Shown here: positions 25,682-35,275 of the stretch, piece by piece | Numbering within the stretch: position 1 is the stretch's first letter | Layout of the letters: the number at the start of each line of letters is the position of its first letter | Made by a program: the position numbers and the translations under genes | Notes under the pieces: generated by a model | The model's database searches: none | What the model saw: only the letters and a program-made list of their open reading frames with translations | Told to the model about the DNA's origin: nothing | Assembly (NCBI RefSeq): GCF_001570605.1 | Contig: NZ_BBXG01000008.1 | Span: 172,119-236,118 of the forward strand | Source of the DNA: Herbidospora cretacea | Lineage (GTDB): Bacteria > Actinomycetota > Actinomycetes > Streptosporangiales > Streptosporangiaceae | Reading direction: 5' to 3' | DNA length: 64,000 nt

Positions 25682-26682
25682 CGTACACGACCACAGGGGC
25701 GGAGCCCGAACTCTGGTACCGCGACCTGATCAGCTGTCTCCAGGCCACGTTCGGCACGCTGCTGGCGCGGGAGGGCGCCGACCCGCTGGCCGTTCTGGGC
25801 GCGGGCTGGCGGTTCCTGCACATCCCCGGCGACGTCAGGTCGGAGGAGTTCTACTACCCCTGCCCGGACGGCGACGCCGACCTGGGGGCCGCCCTGGCGC
25901 CGCACCACGGGCTGCACTCGCGCTGGTGGCAGCCCGCCGACGAGGACGACCTGTGGGCCGAGATCCGCGAGAGGCTGGCCGCCGACCGGCTGGTCATCGC
26001 CGCGGTGGACAACTTCCACCTGCCGTTCCGGCCCGCCTACGGCGACGTGCACGCCGCCCACCTCGTGGTGGTCTACGGCCTCGACGAGGTCCGCGGCCTG
26101 GTGTACGTCTCCGACGCGATGCCGCCCGCGTTCAGCGGCGCGGTCCCCATCGAGGCGTTCCTGCGCAGCTGGGGGTCGGCGAACCCGACCGACGTGCAGG
26201 ACGCGTTCTTCAGCGACTCGCGGATCGGCCGGCGCTGCCTGGACGTCTGGCTCGACGCCCCGCCCGCGCCGCTGACCCCCGAGCTGCTCGCCGGGTGCAT
26301 CCGCGCCGACAGCGAGATCTTCGCCGACGCGGGGCTGGCCGGTTTCGACGCGTTCGCCGCCGACCTGGTCGGACGGTGCCGGGCCGGGGACGCCGGCGCG
26401 CTGCGCGAGCTCTACCCCTTCGGGTGGGGCATGCAGGCGCAGGCCTCGCTGCACGGCGAACTGCTCCGCCGCTGCGGCCGGGAATGGGGCGACCCGGCGC
26501 TCGCGGGAGCCGGACGGGCGGTCGAGTCGGTCGCCCACGCGTGGACCGGGCTGCGGATCACCGGCGCGCACGGGCTCGGGGACGCCGAAGCCGCCTCGGC
26601 CGACATCGCGCACCACGCCACCGTGCTGCGCGGCAGATACGGGGAGGCGGTCGACGCCGTGACCTCGTGGAGAGGACTGTGA
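25678..26682 (+). CDS. orphan BtrH-N-like protein, candidate AziU3/Vzb10-like subunit
   Basis: A 334-residue protein. The N-terminal 200 residues contain [13 protein letters not shown], then [27 protein letters not shown] and [13 protein letters not shown], a pattern of Cys and His spacing that recalls the BtrH N-terminal/papain-like fold of peptide-processing proteins. The C-terminal third is helical. No confident catalytic assignment is possible. It is translationally coupled to the preceding gene and overlaps the aminotransferase start by one base. I propose it as the larger subunit of a sulfate-eliminating aziridine synthase because of the pair, the sulfotransferase neighbour and the carrier pathway. 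Confidence 0.55.
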   Translation: MTYTTTGAEPELWYRDLISCLQATFGTLLAREGADPLAVLGAGWRFLHIPGDVRSEEFYYPCPDGDADLGAALAPHHGLHSRWWQPADEDDLWAEIRERLAADRLVIAAVDNFHLPFRPAYGDVHAAHLVVVYGLDEVRGLVYVSDAMPPAFSGAVPIEAFLRSWGSANPTDVQDAFFSDSRIGRRCLDVWLDAPPAPLTPELLAGCIRADSEIFADAGLAGFDAFAADLVGRCRAGDAGALRELYPFGWGMQAQASLHGELLRRCGREWGDPALAGAGRAVESVAHAWTGLRITGAHGLGDAEAASADIAHHATVLRGRYGEAVDAVTSWRGL

Positions 26683-27971
26683 TGAGCAAGCTGGCAGCGT
26701 TCGGGGGCACCGCCGCCGTGCCGAAGGACCGGCGGCGCGTCGACTGGCCGTTGATCGAGGACGAGGACCGCAAGGCCGTCCTCGACGCGCTCGACGGCGC
26801 CCGGCTGGTGTCCAACACCGACGGCGCCAACCCGGTGTCCACCCTGGAGGAGAACTGGGCCCGGCACTTCGGCTTCGACCACTGCGTCGCGGTGGCCAAC
26901 GGCACCGCCGCCCTGTCGCTCGCGCTGGCCGCGCTCGGCGTCGGCCCGGGCGACGAGGTGATCGTGCCCGCCCTGAGTTTCATCGCCACCGGGCTCGCGC
27001 CGGTGCACCAGATGGCCGTCCCGGTGTTCGCCGACGTCGACCCGGTCACCTTCAACCTCGACCCCGGCGACGTCGAGCACCGGATCACCCCCAGGACCAA
27101 GGCGATCATCCCGGTGCACCTGCACGGCGCGCCCGCCGACATGGACCGGATCACCGACATCGCCCGCCGCCACGGCCTCGCCGTCGTCGAGGACGCCGCG
27201 CAGGCCCCCGGCGCGACCCACCACGGGCGGCCGGTCGGCGGGATCGGCGACGCCGGCGCGTTCAGCCTCCAGGTCACCAAGAACATCCCGACCTGCGGCG
27301 AGGGCGGCCTGCTGGTGACCCGCGACGCCGCGCTGGCCGAGGCGGTGCGCAGGGGCCGCCAGTTCGGCGAGGTGATCGAGGCCGGCCGCGACCGCGACTA
27401 CGTGTCCTACGGCCTGGGCTGGAACCACAAGATGAACGCCATCCAGGCCGCGTTCGCCGACGCGCAGCTCAGCCGCTTCGACGACTACGAGCGCGCCCGG
27501 CAGCGCAACGTCACCGAGTTCCTGGCGCGGCTCGCCGTGCTGCCCGGCCTGCGGGTGCCGGCCACGCTCCCCGACACCACCCACGCCTGGCACATCCTGC
27601 GGTTCCGGTTCGACCCGGCCGCGTTCGGCCTCGACGGGACCCCGCCTGAGGCGCTGCGCGCCGCGCTGCGGCGGCTGCTGCGCGCCGAGGGCGTGCCGAT
27701 GTCGCAGTACCAGCTCATGCCGCTGCCCGACCAGAAGGTGTTCGTCGACCGCGTCGGATTCGGCTCCGGCCACCCCTGGTCGGTGACCGGCGGCGGCGAG
27801 CCCGACACGGACTTCCCGGTGACCCGCGCGATCATCGCCGACTCGCTCACCCTTCAGAAGCGCCACCTGCACCCGGGGTCGGGCGACCTGCTCCGCCTCT
27901 ACGCCGACGCCTTCGAGAAGGTGTGGGCCAACCCGGACCTGGTGGCCACGCTCGCGAAGGCGGCGTCATGA
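26682..27971 (+). CDS. DegT/DnrJ/EryC1-family PLP aminotransferase
   Basis: A 429-residue aminotransferase. The PLP lysine is K200 in [15 protein letters not shown], with the upstream [11 protein letters not shown] (phosphate/ring contact Asp) and [11 protein letters not shown] of the AHBA-synthase-like subgroup. In the vazabitide pathway an aminotransferase of this kind converts the C6 ketone made by the transketolase into an amine on the carrier protein, giving the 2,6-diamino-5,7-dihydroxyheptanoyl unit. Here the gene directly precedes the split transketolase with an ATGA overlap, which supports the same job. GAGAGGA lies upstream of the ATG. Confidence 0.88.
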   Translation: MSKLAAFGGTAAVPKDRRRVDWPLIEDEDRKAVLDALDGARLVSNTDGANPVSTLEENWARHFGFDHCVAVANGTAALSLALAALGVGPGDEVIVPALSFIATGLAPVHQMAVPVFADVDPVTFNLDPGDVEHRITPRTKAIIPVHLHGAPADMDRITDIARRHGLAVVEDAAQAPGATHHGRPVGGIGDAGAFSLQVTKNIPTCGEGGLLVTRDAALAEAVRRGRQFGEVIEAGRDRDYVSYGLGWNHKMNAIQAAFADAQLSRFDDYERARQRNVTEFLARLAVLPGLRVPATLPDTTHAWHILRFRFDPAAFGLDGTPPEALRAALRRLLRAEGVPMSQYQLMPLPDQKVFVDRVGFGSGHPWSVTGGGEPDTDFPVTRAIIADSLTLQKRHLHPGSGDLLRLYADAFEKVWANPDLVATLAKAAS

Positions 27972-28792
27972 CCGGGGTGGCGACGGACACGCTGGAGGCC
28001 GTCGCGGCCCGGATCCGGGCGCACGTCGTCGACATGTGCGCCGGGCCCGAAGGCGGCCACCTCGGCGGGGCGTTCTCCTGCACCGAGGTGCTCACCGCGC
28101 TCTACTTCTCGGTCCTGAACGTCGACCCGGAGCGCCCCGACGACCCCGACCGCGACCGGTTCCTGCTCAGCAAGGGCCACGCCGCCGTCGGGCTCTACGC
28201 GACGCTGGCCGAACGCGGCTACTTCCCGACCGAGGAACTGGCCGGTTACGGGCGGCCCGGCAGCAGGCTGATGGGCCACCCGGTCCGCGCGGTGCCCGGC
28301 GTGGAGCTGCCGACCGGCTCGCTCGGCCACGGTCTCGCGCTGGCCTGCGGGTTCGCGCTGGCCCACCGCTACGCCGGCCGGGACGCGCGCAGCTTCGTGC
28401 TGCTCGGCGACGGCGAGCTCCAGGAGGGTTCGGTGTGGGAGGCGGCCATCGCCGCCGCGTCGCTGCGGCTCGACCGGGTGGTCGCCGTGGTCGACCGCAA
28501 CGGGCTGCAGCTCACCGGCTCCACCGAGGGGATCGCCCCGATGGAGCCGCTGGCCGACCGCTGGCGCGACTTCGGCTGGTCGGTCCGCGAGGCCGACGGC
28601 CACGACCCGGTCCTGCTCGCCGAGCATCTGGCCGCCGCGCCGTGGGAGCCGGGCAGACCGAGTGTGCTGATCGCCCGTACGGTCAAGGGCCACGGGCTCC
28701 CGTTCCTCGAAGGCCGCGCCGCCAGCCACTACGTGACGCTGTCGGAGCGCAACCACGCCCGCGCCCTCGGCGCGCTGGAGGACGCCCGATGA
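27968..28792 (+). CDS. transketolase N-terminal (TPP-binding) subunit
   Basis: A 274-residue protein equal to the first third of transketolase. The TPP/Mg motif starts at [11 protein letters not shown] (147 on) and ends with the Asn of VVDRN (178); [12 protein letters not shown] and [12 protein letters not shown] are also typical. Split transketolases in clusters move a two-carbon ketol unit onto a special aldehyde; here the expected acceptor is glutamate semialdehyde on the carrier protein. Starts and stops overlap on both sides (ATGA), so it is made with its partner. Confidence 0.92.
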   Translation: MTGVATDTLEAVAARIRAHVVDMCAGPEGGHLGGAFSCTEVLTALYFSVLNVDPERPDDPDRDRFLLSKGHAAVGLYATLAERGYFPTEELAGYGRPGSRLMGHPVRAVPGVELPTGSLGHGLALACGFALAHRYAGRDARSFVLLGDGELQEGSVWEAAIAAASLRLDRVVAVVDRNGLQLTGSTEGIAPMEPLADRWRDFGWSVREADGHDPVLLAEHLAAAPWEPGRPSVLIARTVKGHGLPFLEGRAASHYVTLSERNHARALGALEDAR

Positions 28793-29730
28793 GCCGCGCG
28801 ACCCGGGAGGCCTACCGCGACCGGCTGCTGCCGCTGATGGCCGAGCACCCCGAGCTGATCTGCCTCGACACCGACACCGGCCTGTTCAACGCCGACTACG
28901 TCACCGCCGCCGGCGACCAGTACCTCAACCTCGGCATCGCCGAGCACAACCTGATGGGCATGGCCGCCGGGATGGCGGCGTGCGGCCGGATGCCGTTCGT
29001 CAACACGATGGCCGCCTTCGCCACCTCGCGCGCGCTCGAACCCATCAAGATCGACATCGCGTACAACCGGCTGCCGGTCCGCATCATGGCCACCCACGGC
29101 GGGCTGGCCGCCGGGCACCTCGGCCCGACCCACCAGGCGCTGGAGGACCTCGCCGTCCTGCGGGTGCTGCCGGGGATGACCGTGGTGGTGCCCGCCGACG
29201 CCGCCGCCACGGAGGCGTTCGTCGAGCAGAGCGTCGACCTGGAGGGCCCTCTCTACGTGCGGCTCGGCCGCAAGCCGACCCCGCCGCTGCCCGCCGCCGC
29301 TCCCCCGGTCATCGGCCGGGCGCAGACGCTGCGCGAGGGCGGCGACGTGGTGCTGGCGTGCTGCGGCCCCTATCCGGTGCTCGCCTGCCTGGCCGCGGCC
29401 GACGTGCTGGCCGGGCACGGCGTCGAGGCGACCGTGCTCAACCTGCACACGCTCAGCCCGTTCGACGCCGAGACGCTGGTGGCCGCGGCGCGACCGGCCC
29501 CGCTCGTGGTGACCGTCGAGGAGCACTGGCGCTCCGGCGGCCTCGGCGGCGCGGTGGCCGAGGCCCTGGCCGAGTCGGCGCCCACGCGGGTGCTGCGGCT
29601 GGGCATGCCCGACCAGTTCGTCGACGAGGTCGGCAACCAGGAGCACCTCGTCGACCACTACGACCTCACCGCCGACCGGGTGGTGCGGACGGTCCGCACC
29701 GCCCTCGACCAGAAGGAGACGATCGGATGA
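28789..29730 (+). CDS. transketolase C-terminal subunit
   Basis: A 313-residue protein holding the pyrimidine-binding and C-terminal domains. LNLGIAEHNLMGMAAGMA contains the Glu that activates TPP, THGGLAAGHLGPTHQALEDL is the substrate channel, and GPYPVLACLAAADVLAGHGVEATVLN begins the C-terminal domain. It completes the active site with the subunit encoded just upstream. It is followed without a gap (ATGA) by the carrier-protein gene, a direct link between the two-carbon transfer and the carrier-bound substrate. Confidence 0.92.
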   Translation: MSRATREAYRDRLLPLMAEHPELICLDTDTGLFNADYVTAAGDQYLNLGIAEHNLMGMAAGMAACGRMPFVNTMAAFATSRALEPIKIDIAYNRLPVRIMATHGGLAAGHLGPTHQALEDLAVLRVLPGMTVVVPADAAATEAFVEQSVDLEGPLYVRLGRKPTPPLPAAAPPVIGRAQTLREGGDVVLACCGPYPVLACLAAADVLAGHGVEATVLNLHTLSPFDAETLVAAARPAPLVVTVEEHWRSGGLGGAVAEALAESAPTRVLRLGMPDQFVDEVGNQEHLVDHYDLTADRVVRTVRTALDQKETIG

Positions 29731-29912
29731 CCCAGCAGATGACCACCGTGCGCACCTGCCCCGAGTGTGAGGACGAGGTGCAGATCAGGGATTCGGCCCG
29801 GCTGAACGAGATCGTCGAGTGCGCCGGGTGCCGGAGCGAACTGGAGATCGTGGCGCTGAGCCCCGTGGTCCTCGTCCTCGCCCCGGAGGTCGAAGAAGAT
29901 TGGGGTGAGTGA
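29727..29912 (+). CDS. lysW: LysW-type amino-group carrier protein (AmCP)
   Basis: A 61-residue acidic protein with two zinc-binding knuckles, C11-PE-C14 and C32-AG-C35, and the C-terminal EDWGE that defines LysW/AmCP. The side-chain carboxyl of the final Glu61 would be joined to the alpha-amino group of glutamate by LysX, protecting it and presenting it to the downstream enzymes. It has GAAGGAG upstream of the ATG and overlaps its neighbours on both sides, consistent with tight stoichiometry with LysY. Finding it with transketolase and sulfotransferase genes marks secondary rather than lysine/arginine metabolism. Confidence 0.95.
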   Translation: MTQQMTTVRTCPECEDEVQIRDSARLNEIVECAGCRSELEIVALSPVVLVLAPEVEEDWGE

Positions 29913-29914
29913 CC

Positions 29915-30940
29915 ATGATCCGCGTCGCCGTGATCGGGGCCGCCGGGTACATCGGCGGTGAGCTGCTCCGGCTGCTCATCACCCACCCGAAGGTCGAGGT
30001 GGTGGGCGCGGTGTCCTCCCGCTTCCCTGGCAAGCGGGTCGACGGGGTCCATCCGAACCTGCGCTCCTTCACCGACCTGCTCTTCTGCGCGCCGGAGGAC
30101 CTGGAGGAGTGCGACGTCGTCTTCCTCGCCACCCCCCACCGCGCCGCCATGACCCAGATCGACCACTGGAACGACCGCGCCAAGCTGGTCATCGACCTCA
30201 CCGGCGACTTCCGGCTGGACGACACCGAGGTCTACGAGCAGTACTACGGCACCGAGCACGCCGCGCCGCACCTGCTCGACGACTTCGTCCCGGGGATTCC
30301 TGAGCTCTACCGGGACGACCTGCGCGGCGCCGACCTGATCAGCGTGCCCGGCTGCATGGCGGTGGCGGGCGTGCTCGCCCTCTACCCCCTCGTGGAACGG
30401 GACCTGGTCGACTCCTCGGCCCAGTTCGACGCGCGCACCGGCTCCAGCGGTTCGGGGGCCACCGCGGGCGAGGGGAACCTGCACGCCGAACGCAGCGGGG
30501 CGATGCGGGTGTTCGCCCCGACCGGGCACCGGCACGAGGCGGAGATCTCCCGGCACCTCGGCATCCCGGCCGCCATGACGGCGACGGGCGTCGAGGCGGT
30601 GCGCGGCGTGCAGACCATCTGCCACGCCGAGCTCCAGCCCGGCGTCGACACCTCGGAGGTCCGCCGGGCCTTCCGTGAGCAGTACCGGGACGAGCCGTTC
30701 GTCCGGCTGGTCGCCCAGCAGCGCGGCACCTTCCGCTACCCGGAGCCCAAGATCCTCGTGGGCTCCAACTTCTGCGACGTCGGCTACGCCGTCGACGAGG
30801 AGGCCGGGCGGCTGTCGACCATCGCGGCGCTGGACAACCTGATGAAGGGGGGCGCGGGCAACGCGATCCAGTGCCTGAACGTCCGCATGGGCTGGCCGGA
30901 GTCGCTCGGCCTGTCCTTCCCCGGCCTGCATCCCGTCTGA
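29915..30940 (+). CDS. lysY: LysY-type carrier-bound glutamyl-phosphate reductase
   Basis: A 341-residue NADPH reductase of the ArgC/LysY family: Rossmann loop GAAGYIGGELL (8-18), catalytic Cys147 in SVPGCMAVAG, and the conserved RTGSSGSGAT-like stretch that follows. It reduces the gamma-phosphate of carrier-linked glutamate to the semialdehyde, the acceptor for the transketolase. ATG 29915 is preferred because GGGGTGAG lies five bases upstream; a GTG at 29909 overlapping the lysW stop is possible. Confidence 0.92.
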   Translation: MIRVAVIGAAGYIGGELLRLLITHPKVEVVGAVSSRFPGKRVDGVHPNLRSFTDLLFCAPEDLEECDVVFLATPHRAAMTQIDHWNDRAKLVIDLTGDFRLDDTEVYEQYYGTEHAAPHLLDDFVPGIPELYRDDLRGADLISVPGCMAVAGVLALYPLVERDLVDSSAQFDARTGSSGSGATAGEGNLHAERSGAMRVFAPTGHRHEAEISRHLGIPAAMTATGVEAVRGVQTICHAELQPGVDTSEVRRAFREQYRDEPFVRLVAQQRGTFRYPEPKILVGSNFCDVGYAVDEEAGRLSTIAALDNLMKGGAGNAIQCLNVRMGWPESLGLSFPGLHPV

Positions 30941-30952
30941 ACTGGAGACACC

Positions 30953-31771
30953 GTGATCGTCGTCAAGTGCGGGGGCAACTCGGCCGTGGACGCCGCGGGC
31001 ATCTGCGCCGACGTCGCCGGGCTCGTCCGCGAAGGGCAGCCCGTCGTCCTGGTGCACGGAGGTTCCGGGGAGATCGCCCGGCTGTCCGGGGACCTCGGGG
31101 TGCCCAGGCGCACCCTCGTCGCCCCCGACGGGGTGTCCACCAGGTACACCGACCCCGCGACCCTGGAGGTCGTCGTCCTCGCGCTGGCCGGCGCGGTCAA
31201 ACCGAAGCTCGTCGCGGAGCTGTCCCGCCTCGGGGCGCCCGCGGTCGGGCTCACCGGCCTGGACGGCGGCATGCTGCGGGCCCGCCGCAAGTCCGCCGTC
31301 CGGGCCGTGGTCGACGGCCGGACCACGCTGGTCCGGGACAACCTCAGCGGGCGGCTCACCGAGGTCCGCACCGAACTGCCGAAGACCCTGCTGCGCGCCG
31401 GCTTCGTGCCGGTCGTCTCGCCGCCCGCGGCCGACGAGCAGGGGCAGCCGGTGAACGTCGACGCCGACCGGGCCGCGGCGGCGCTCGCCGCGGCGCTCGG
31501 CGCCGACCGGCTGGTGCTGCTGACCGGCGCGCCCGGGGTGCTCGCCGATCCCGGCGACGACGCCAGCCTGCTCGACAGCTACGAGGTGCCGCCGACCGGC
31601 GCGCCCGGCCGGTTCGCCGCCGGGGGCATGGCCCTCAAGCTGGTCGCCGCCCGGGAGGCGCTGGCCGGTGGGGTCGGGTCGGTCCGCATCGCGGACGGGC
31701 GGGTGTCCGAGCCCGTCAGCCGGGCAGTGGCCGGGCGCGGCACCATCGTCCGGCTGGGAGCGGCGTCATGA
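30953..31771 (+). CDS. lysZ: LysZ-type carrier-bound glutamate kinase
   Basis: A 272-residue amino-acid kinase of the ArgB/LysZ group, starting at GTG 30953 with CTGGAG upstream. IVVKCGGNS is the phosphate loop, VLVHGGSGEI the substrate loop, and NVDADRAAAALAAALGADRLVLLTGAPGV the nucleotide site. It phosphorylates the gamma-carboxyl of carrier-bound glutamate before LysY. It is the third of the consecutive LysW-LysY-LysZ set and overlaps the MFS gene by ATGA. Confidence 0.92.
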   Translation: MIVVKCGGNSAVDAAGICADVAGLVREGQPVVLVHGGSGEIARLSGDLGVPRRTLVAPDGVSTRYTDPATLEVVVLALAGAVKPKLVAELSRLGAPAVGLTGLDGGMLRARRKSAVRAVVDGRTTLVRDNLSGRLTEVRTELPKTLLRAGFVPVVSPPAADEQGQPVNVDADRAAAALAAALGADRLVLLTGAPGVLADPGDDASLLDSYEVPPTGAPGRFAAGGMALKLVAAREALAGGVGSVRIADGRVSEPVSRAVAGRGTIVRLGAAS

Positions 31772-33039
31772 GCGGGCAGACCACCGAACAGCGGGAGCGG
31801 CCCGGGAGCCTGTGGCGGCACCGCGACTTCATGCTGCTCTGGTCCGGGGAGACCATCTCCCAGACCGGGGCGCAGATCTCGCTGGTGGCCGTGCCGCTGA
31901 CCGCCATCACCGTGCTGCACGCCGGGCCGACCGAGGTCGCCCTGCTGACCGCGCTGCAGTACGCGCCGGTCATCCTCATCACCCTGTTCGCCGGGGCCTG
32001 GCTCGACCGCCACCGGCGCAAGCCGGTGCTCGTCGTGACGAACCTGATCCGGTTCGCGCTGATCATGCTGATCCCGCTGAGCTACCTGACCGATCTGCTC
32101 TCGCTCGGCCTGCTGTACGCGGTGACCTTCGGCGTCGGCCTGCTGATGGCGGTGTTCGACGTCGCCTACGTCGTCTACCTGTCGTCGCTGGTCTCCCGCG
32201 ACCAGCTGATCGAGGCCAACGCCAAGCTCGAAGGGACCTACTCGATCGCGCAGATCGGCGGCCCCGGCATCGGCGGGGTGCTCGTGCAGGCGGCGACCGC
32301 CCCCGTGGCGCTGGTCGCCAACGCCGCGACGTGCCTGTTCGCCGCCCTGGCGTTCGTCGGCATCCGCAAGCAGGAGGTCGTGGCGGCGCCGGAGGGCGAG
32401 CGGCCGTCGATGCGGGCCGAGATCGCCGACGGGTTACGGGCGATCCTGCGCCACCGGGTGCTGCGGATGCTGGCCGTCCAGGCCGCGCTGTTCAACCTGT
32501 TCGAGCAGATCGTGCTCACGCTCTATCTGCTGTTCGGGGTCCGCGAGCTGCGGCTCGGGGCCGGTCAGCTCGGCCTGATCCTGACCACGGCCAGCGTCGG
32601 CGGCCTGATCGGCGTGCTGCTGTCCGGGCGGGCCGCCGCCGCGATCGGCACAGGCCGGTGCATCGTCATCTCGATGGTGGTCAGCGCGGCCGGGCTCGTG
32701 GTGGTGCCGTTCGCCCCGGCGACGCCGGTGCTCGCGGTCGTCGTGCTGGTCGGCGGTTTCGTCGTGTACGGCTTCGGGCTCGGCATCTTCAGCGTCCACT
32801 CGCTGAGCGTGCGGATGGCCCAGGCCCCGCCCGAGCTGCTCGGCCGGATCACCGCGACGTTCCGGCTGCTCATCTACGGCACGATCCCGATCGGCGCGCT
32901 GCTCGCCGGGGTCCTCGGGAACGTGTTCGGCGTCCGGGCGGCGATCATGCTGGGCGCGGTTCCGCTGCTCGTGCTGTCGACGCTGTTCTGGTTCAGCTCG
33001 GTACGCCACGCCGACCTCTCGATCGGAGGAGACCGATGA
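31768..33039 (+). CDS. MFS exporter (DHA3/EntS-like) of the cluster
   Basis: A 423-residue transporter with about 12 membrane helices. GAWLDRHRRKP is motif A, and IAQIGGPGIGGVLVQ the antiporter-type helix 5 region. Its relatives export siderophores, macrolides and other cluster products. Since it is embedded by ATGA overlaps between lysZ and the GNAT gene, it is very probably the exporter and self-resistance route for the cluster's product. Confidence 0.88.
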   Translation: MSGQTTEQRERPGSLWRHRDFMLLWSGETISQTGAQISLVAVPLTAITVLHAGPTEVALLTALQYAPVILITLFAGAWLDRHRRKPVLVVTNLIRFALIMLIPLSYLTDLLSLGLLYAVTFGVGLLMAVFDVAYVVYLSSLVSRDQLIEANAKLEGTYSIAQIGGPGIGGVLVQAATAPVALVANAATCLFAALAFVGIRKQEVVAAPEGERPSMRAEIADGLRAILRHRVLRMLAVQAALFNLFEQIVLTLYLLFGVRELRLGAGQLGLILTTASVGGLIGVLLSGRAAAAIGTGRCIVISMVVSAAGLVVVPFAPATPVLAVVVLVGGFVVYGFGLGIFSVHSLSVRMAQAPPELLGRITATFRLLIYGTIPIGALLAGVLGNVFGVRAAIMLGAVPLLVLSTLFWFSSVRHADLSIGGDR

Positions 33040-34076
33040 CCACATGGGACCAACGGGCGGGCCGCGACTTCTACTCCAGCTCGAACTGGCTCGGCTTCTG
33101 CGCCACCGAGCACGGCGCGAAGGCCGACACGGTGATCTCCGGTGACGTCGCCGTCCCGGTGTTCACCGGGGGCGACCTGGCCGGGGGGTCGTACGACTGG
33201 AACGCCAAGCTCACCGAACGGTCGCTGCCGGCGCTCCCGTCCGAGGGGCTCCTCGTCGGCCCGTGCGAGGGCTACCAGACGCGCGTCCTCGGGCCGGGGC
33301 CGGTCGACGGCCTGCTGGCCGAGCTCCGCGCCCGCGACCGGACGTGCGTGGCGATGTACCTCGACACCGACGGGGTCCGCCGGTTCCGCGCGGCGGGCGT
33401 GCAGGCGCCGCCCGTCCTGCTCGACTGCGACGCCTGGATGCCGGTCCCCGAGGGCGGCTACGAGGGGTGGCTCGCCACCCTGAGCGGGAAGCGGCGGACC
33501 GCCGTCCGCAAGGAGGTCAACGCCTTCACCTCGGCCGGCTACCAGGTCAGGCACGTGCCGCTGCGCGAGTGCGCCACGGACATCGCCCCTCTCGCGGTCA
33601 CCACGGAGGCCAAATACGGCTTCCACGCCGAGACCCAGGACGACATCGCCACCTTCCGCAACCACGTGGAGTGCCTCGGCGACGCCGCGACGGTCGCGCT
33701 GTGCCTCCTGGACGGCGAACCCGTCGGCTTCTGCCTCTACTACGTCTGGCAGGACACGGTCTTCCTGCGCTGGGCCGGTTTCGACTACTCCCGGCTGCGC
33801 GACGCCTACGAGTACTTCAACCTGCTCTATTACGAGCAGTTCCGCTGGGCGTCCGACCGGGGGATCCGGTGGATCCACGCCGGGATCAAGGCCACGAAGG
33901 CCAAGGTGGCGCGCGGCGCCGCCATCCATCCGCTCTGGCTGCTCGACCTCGGGGCCGACAGTCCCCTCGTCGGCGCGGAGCAGGCCGTACACGACCACAA
34001 CTCGGCGTTCCTCGACGAGCTGCTGGCGGACGCCACGCTGGCCCGGGGCATCGCCGACCTGGAGGAATGGAAATGA
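33036..34076 (+). CDS. FemAB/peptidogalycan-type GNAT transferase
   Basis: A 346-residue protein. SGKRRTAVRKEVNAFTSAGY, TTEAKYGF, GEPVGFCLYYVWQDTVFLRWAGFDY and the YEYFNLLYYEQFRWA stretch are the conserved blocks of the GNAT relatives annotated as peptidogalycan biosynthesis/recognition proteins, close to FemAB aminoacyl transferases and BioF2-like acyltransferases. It may form an amide on the product, with an aminoacyl-tRNA or acyl-CoA donor; which one cannot be told. It lies inside the main operon with four-base overlaps on both sides. Confidence 0.75.
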   Translation: MTTWDQRAGRDFYSSSNWLGFCATEHGAKADTVISGDVAVPVFTGGDLAGGSYDWNAKLTERSLPALPSEGLLVGPCEGYQTRVLGPGPVDGLLAELRARDRTCVAMYLDTDGVRRFRAAGVQAPPVLLDCDAWMPVPEGGYEGWLATLSGKRRTAVRKEVNAFTSAGYQVRHVPLRECATDIAPLAVTTEAKYGFHAETQDDIATFRNHVECLGDAATVALCLLDGEPVGFCLYYVWQDTVFLRWAGFDYSRLRDAYEYFNLLYYEQFRWASDRGIRWIHAGIKATKAKVARGAAIHPLWLLDLGADSPLVGAEQAVHDHNSAFLDELLADATLARGIADLEEWK

Positions 34077-35275
34077 ACGACCAGGAGCACATCGCTCTGG
34101 CGGACCGCTGGAGCGCGCACAACTACCACCCGCTGCCCGTCGTGCTGTCGCACGGCGCGGGCGCCTGGATGACCGACGTCAACGGGCGGCGCTACCTCGA
34201 CCTGCTCGCCGGATACTCCGCGCTGAACTTCGGCCACCGGCACCCCGCCCTCGTCGCGGCGGCCAAGGAGCAGCTCGACCGGCTGACGCTGACCGGCCGT
34301 GCCTTCCACCACGACCAGTTCGGGCCGTTCTGCCGCGAGTTGGCCGAGCTGACCGGCACCGAGATGGTGCTGCCAGCCAACTCCGGCGCCGAGGCGGTCG
34401 AGTCGGCCGTGAAGATCGCCAGGAAGTGGGCCTACCAGGTCAAGGGCGTGCCCGAGGGCGCGGCCGAGATCGTCGTCGCGGGCGACAACTTCCACGGCCG
34501 GACCACGACGATCATCTCCTTCTCCACCGACCCGGAGGCCCGCGACGAGTTCGGCCCGTTCACGCCGGGTTTCACGGTCGTCCCGTACGGCGACGCCGAG
34601 GCGCTCCGCGCGGCGATCACCGGCAACACCGCGGCCGTCCTGCTGGAGCCCATCCAGGGCGAGGCCGGGGTGGTCGTCCCGCCGAAGGGCTACCTCACCG
34701 AGGTCCGCCAGATCTGCGACGACACGAACACGCTGTTCGTCGCCGACGAGGTCCAGTCGGGCCTGGCCCGCACCGGCGCGACGCTGGCCCTCGACCACGA
34801 GGGCGTCCGGGCGGACCTGTACGCCGTCGGCAAGGCGCTCGGCGGCGGGATCCTCCCGGTGTCGGCGGTGATCGGCCGGGCCGACGTGATCGGCGTGCTC
34901 AAGCCCGGCGAACACGGCTCGACGTTCGGCGGCAACCCGATGGCGTGCGCCGTCGGCCGCGCGGTGGTGCGCCTGCTGGCCACCGGCGAGTTCCAGGAGC
35001 GCTCCCGCGAACTCGGCGCCTACCTGCACTCCCGCCTCAGCGAGCTCGACGGCGTCGCCGAGGTCCGCGGCCGGGGCCTGTGGGCCAGCGTGGAGATCGC
35101 CGAGGGCCGCACGGCCGGCCGGAGCGTCTCCGAGGCGCTGGCCGAGCGCGGCGTGCTGTGCAAGGAGTTCCACTCGACCCTCCGGGTGGCGCCGCCACTG
35201 GTGATCACCCGGTCCGAGATCGACTTCGGCGTCGACGCGATCGCCGGCGTCCTGGGAGGTGGTCACCGTGGCTGA
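34073..35275 (+). CDS. class-III aminotransferase, ornithine/acetylornithine (RocD/LysJ) type
   Basis: A 400-residue PLP enzyme. The N-terminal NYHPLPVVLSHGAGAWMTDVNG and NSGAEAVESAVKIARKWAY are characteristic of ornithine aminotransferase. EPIQGEAGVVVP, LFVADEVQSGLARTG and GKALGGGILPVSAV (PLP Lys in the last) complete the active site. In lysine/ornithine carrier pathways this step (LysJ) aminates the semialdehyde. In this cluster the semialdehyde is expected to go to the transketolase, so a second aminotransferase implies either a carrier-bound ornithine branch, recycling of ornithine left by the amidinotransferase, or another amination. Confidence 0.85.
   Translation: MNDQEHIALADRWSAHNYHPLPVVLSHGAGAWMTDVNGRRYLDLLAGYSALNFGHRHPALVAAAKEQLDRLTLTGRAFHHDQFGPFCRELAELTGTEMVLPANSGAEAVESAVKIARKWAYQVKGVPEGAAEIVVAGDNFHGRTTTIISFSTDPEARDEFGPFTPGFTVVPYGDAEALRAAITGNTAAVLLEPIQGEAGVVVPPKGYLTEVRQICDDTNTLFVADEVQSGLARTGATLALDHEGVRADLYAVGKALGGGILPVSAVIGRADVIGVLKPGEHGSTFGGNPMACAVGRAVVRLLATGEFQERSRELGAYLHSRLSELDGVAEVRGRGLWASVEIAEGRTAGRSVSEALAERGVLCKEFHSTLRVAPPLVITRSEIDFGVDAIAGVLGGGHRG

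Noticed and set aside
26412-27872. 486-codon minus-strand frame opposite the DegT aminotransferase
   Set aside because: Low-complexity composition and no motif; the plus strand carries a complete PLP enzyme here.
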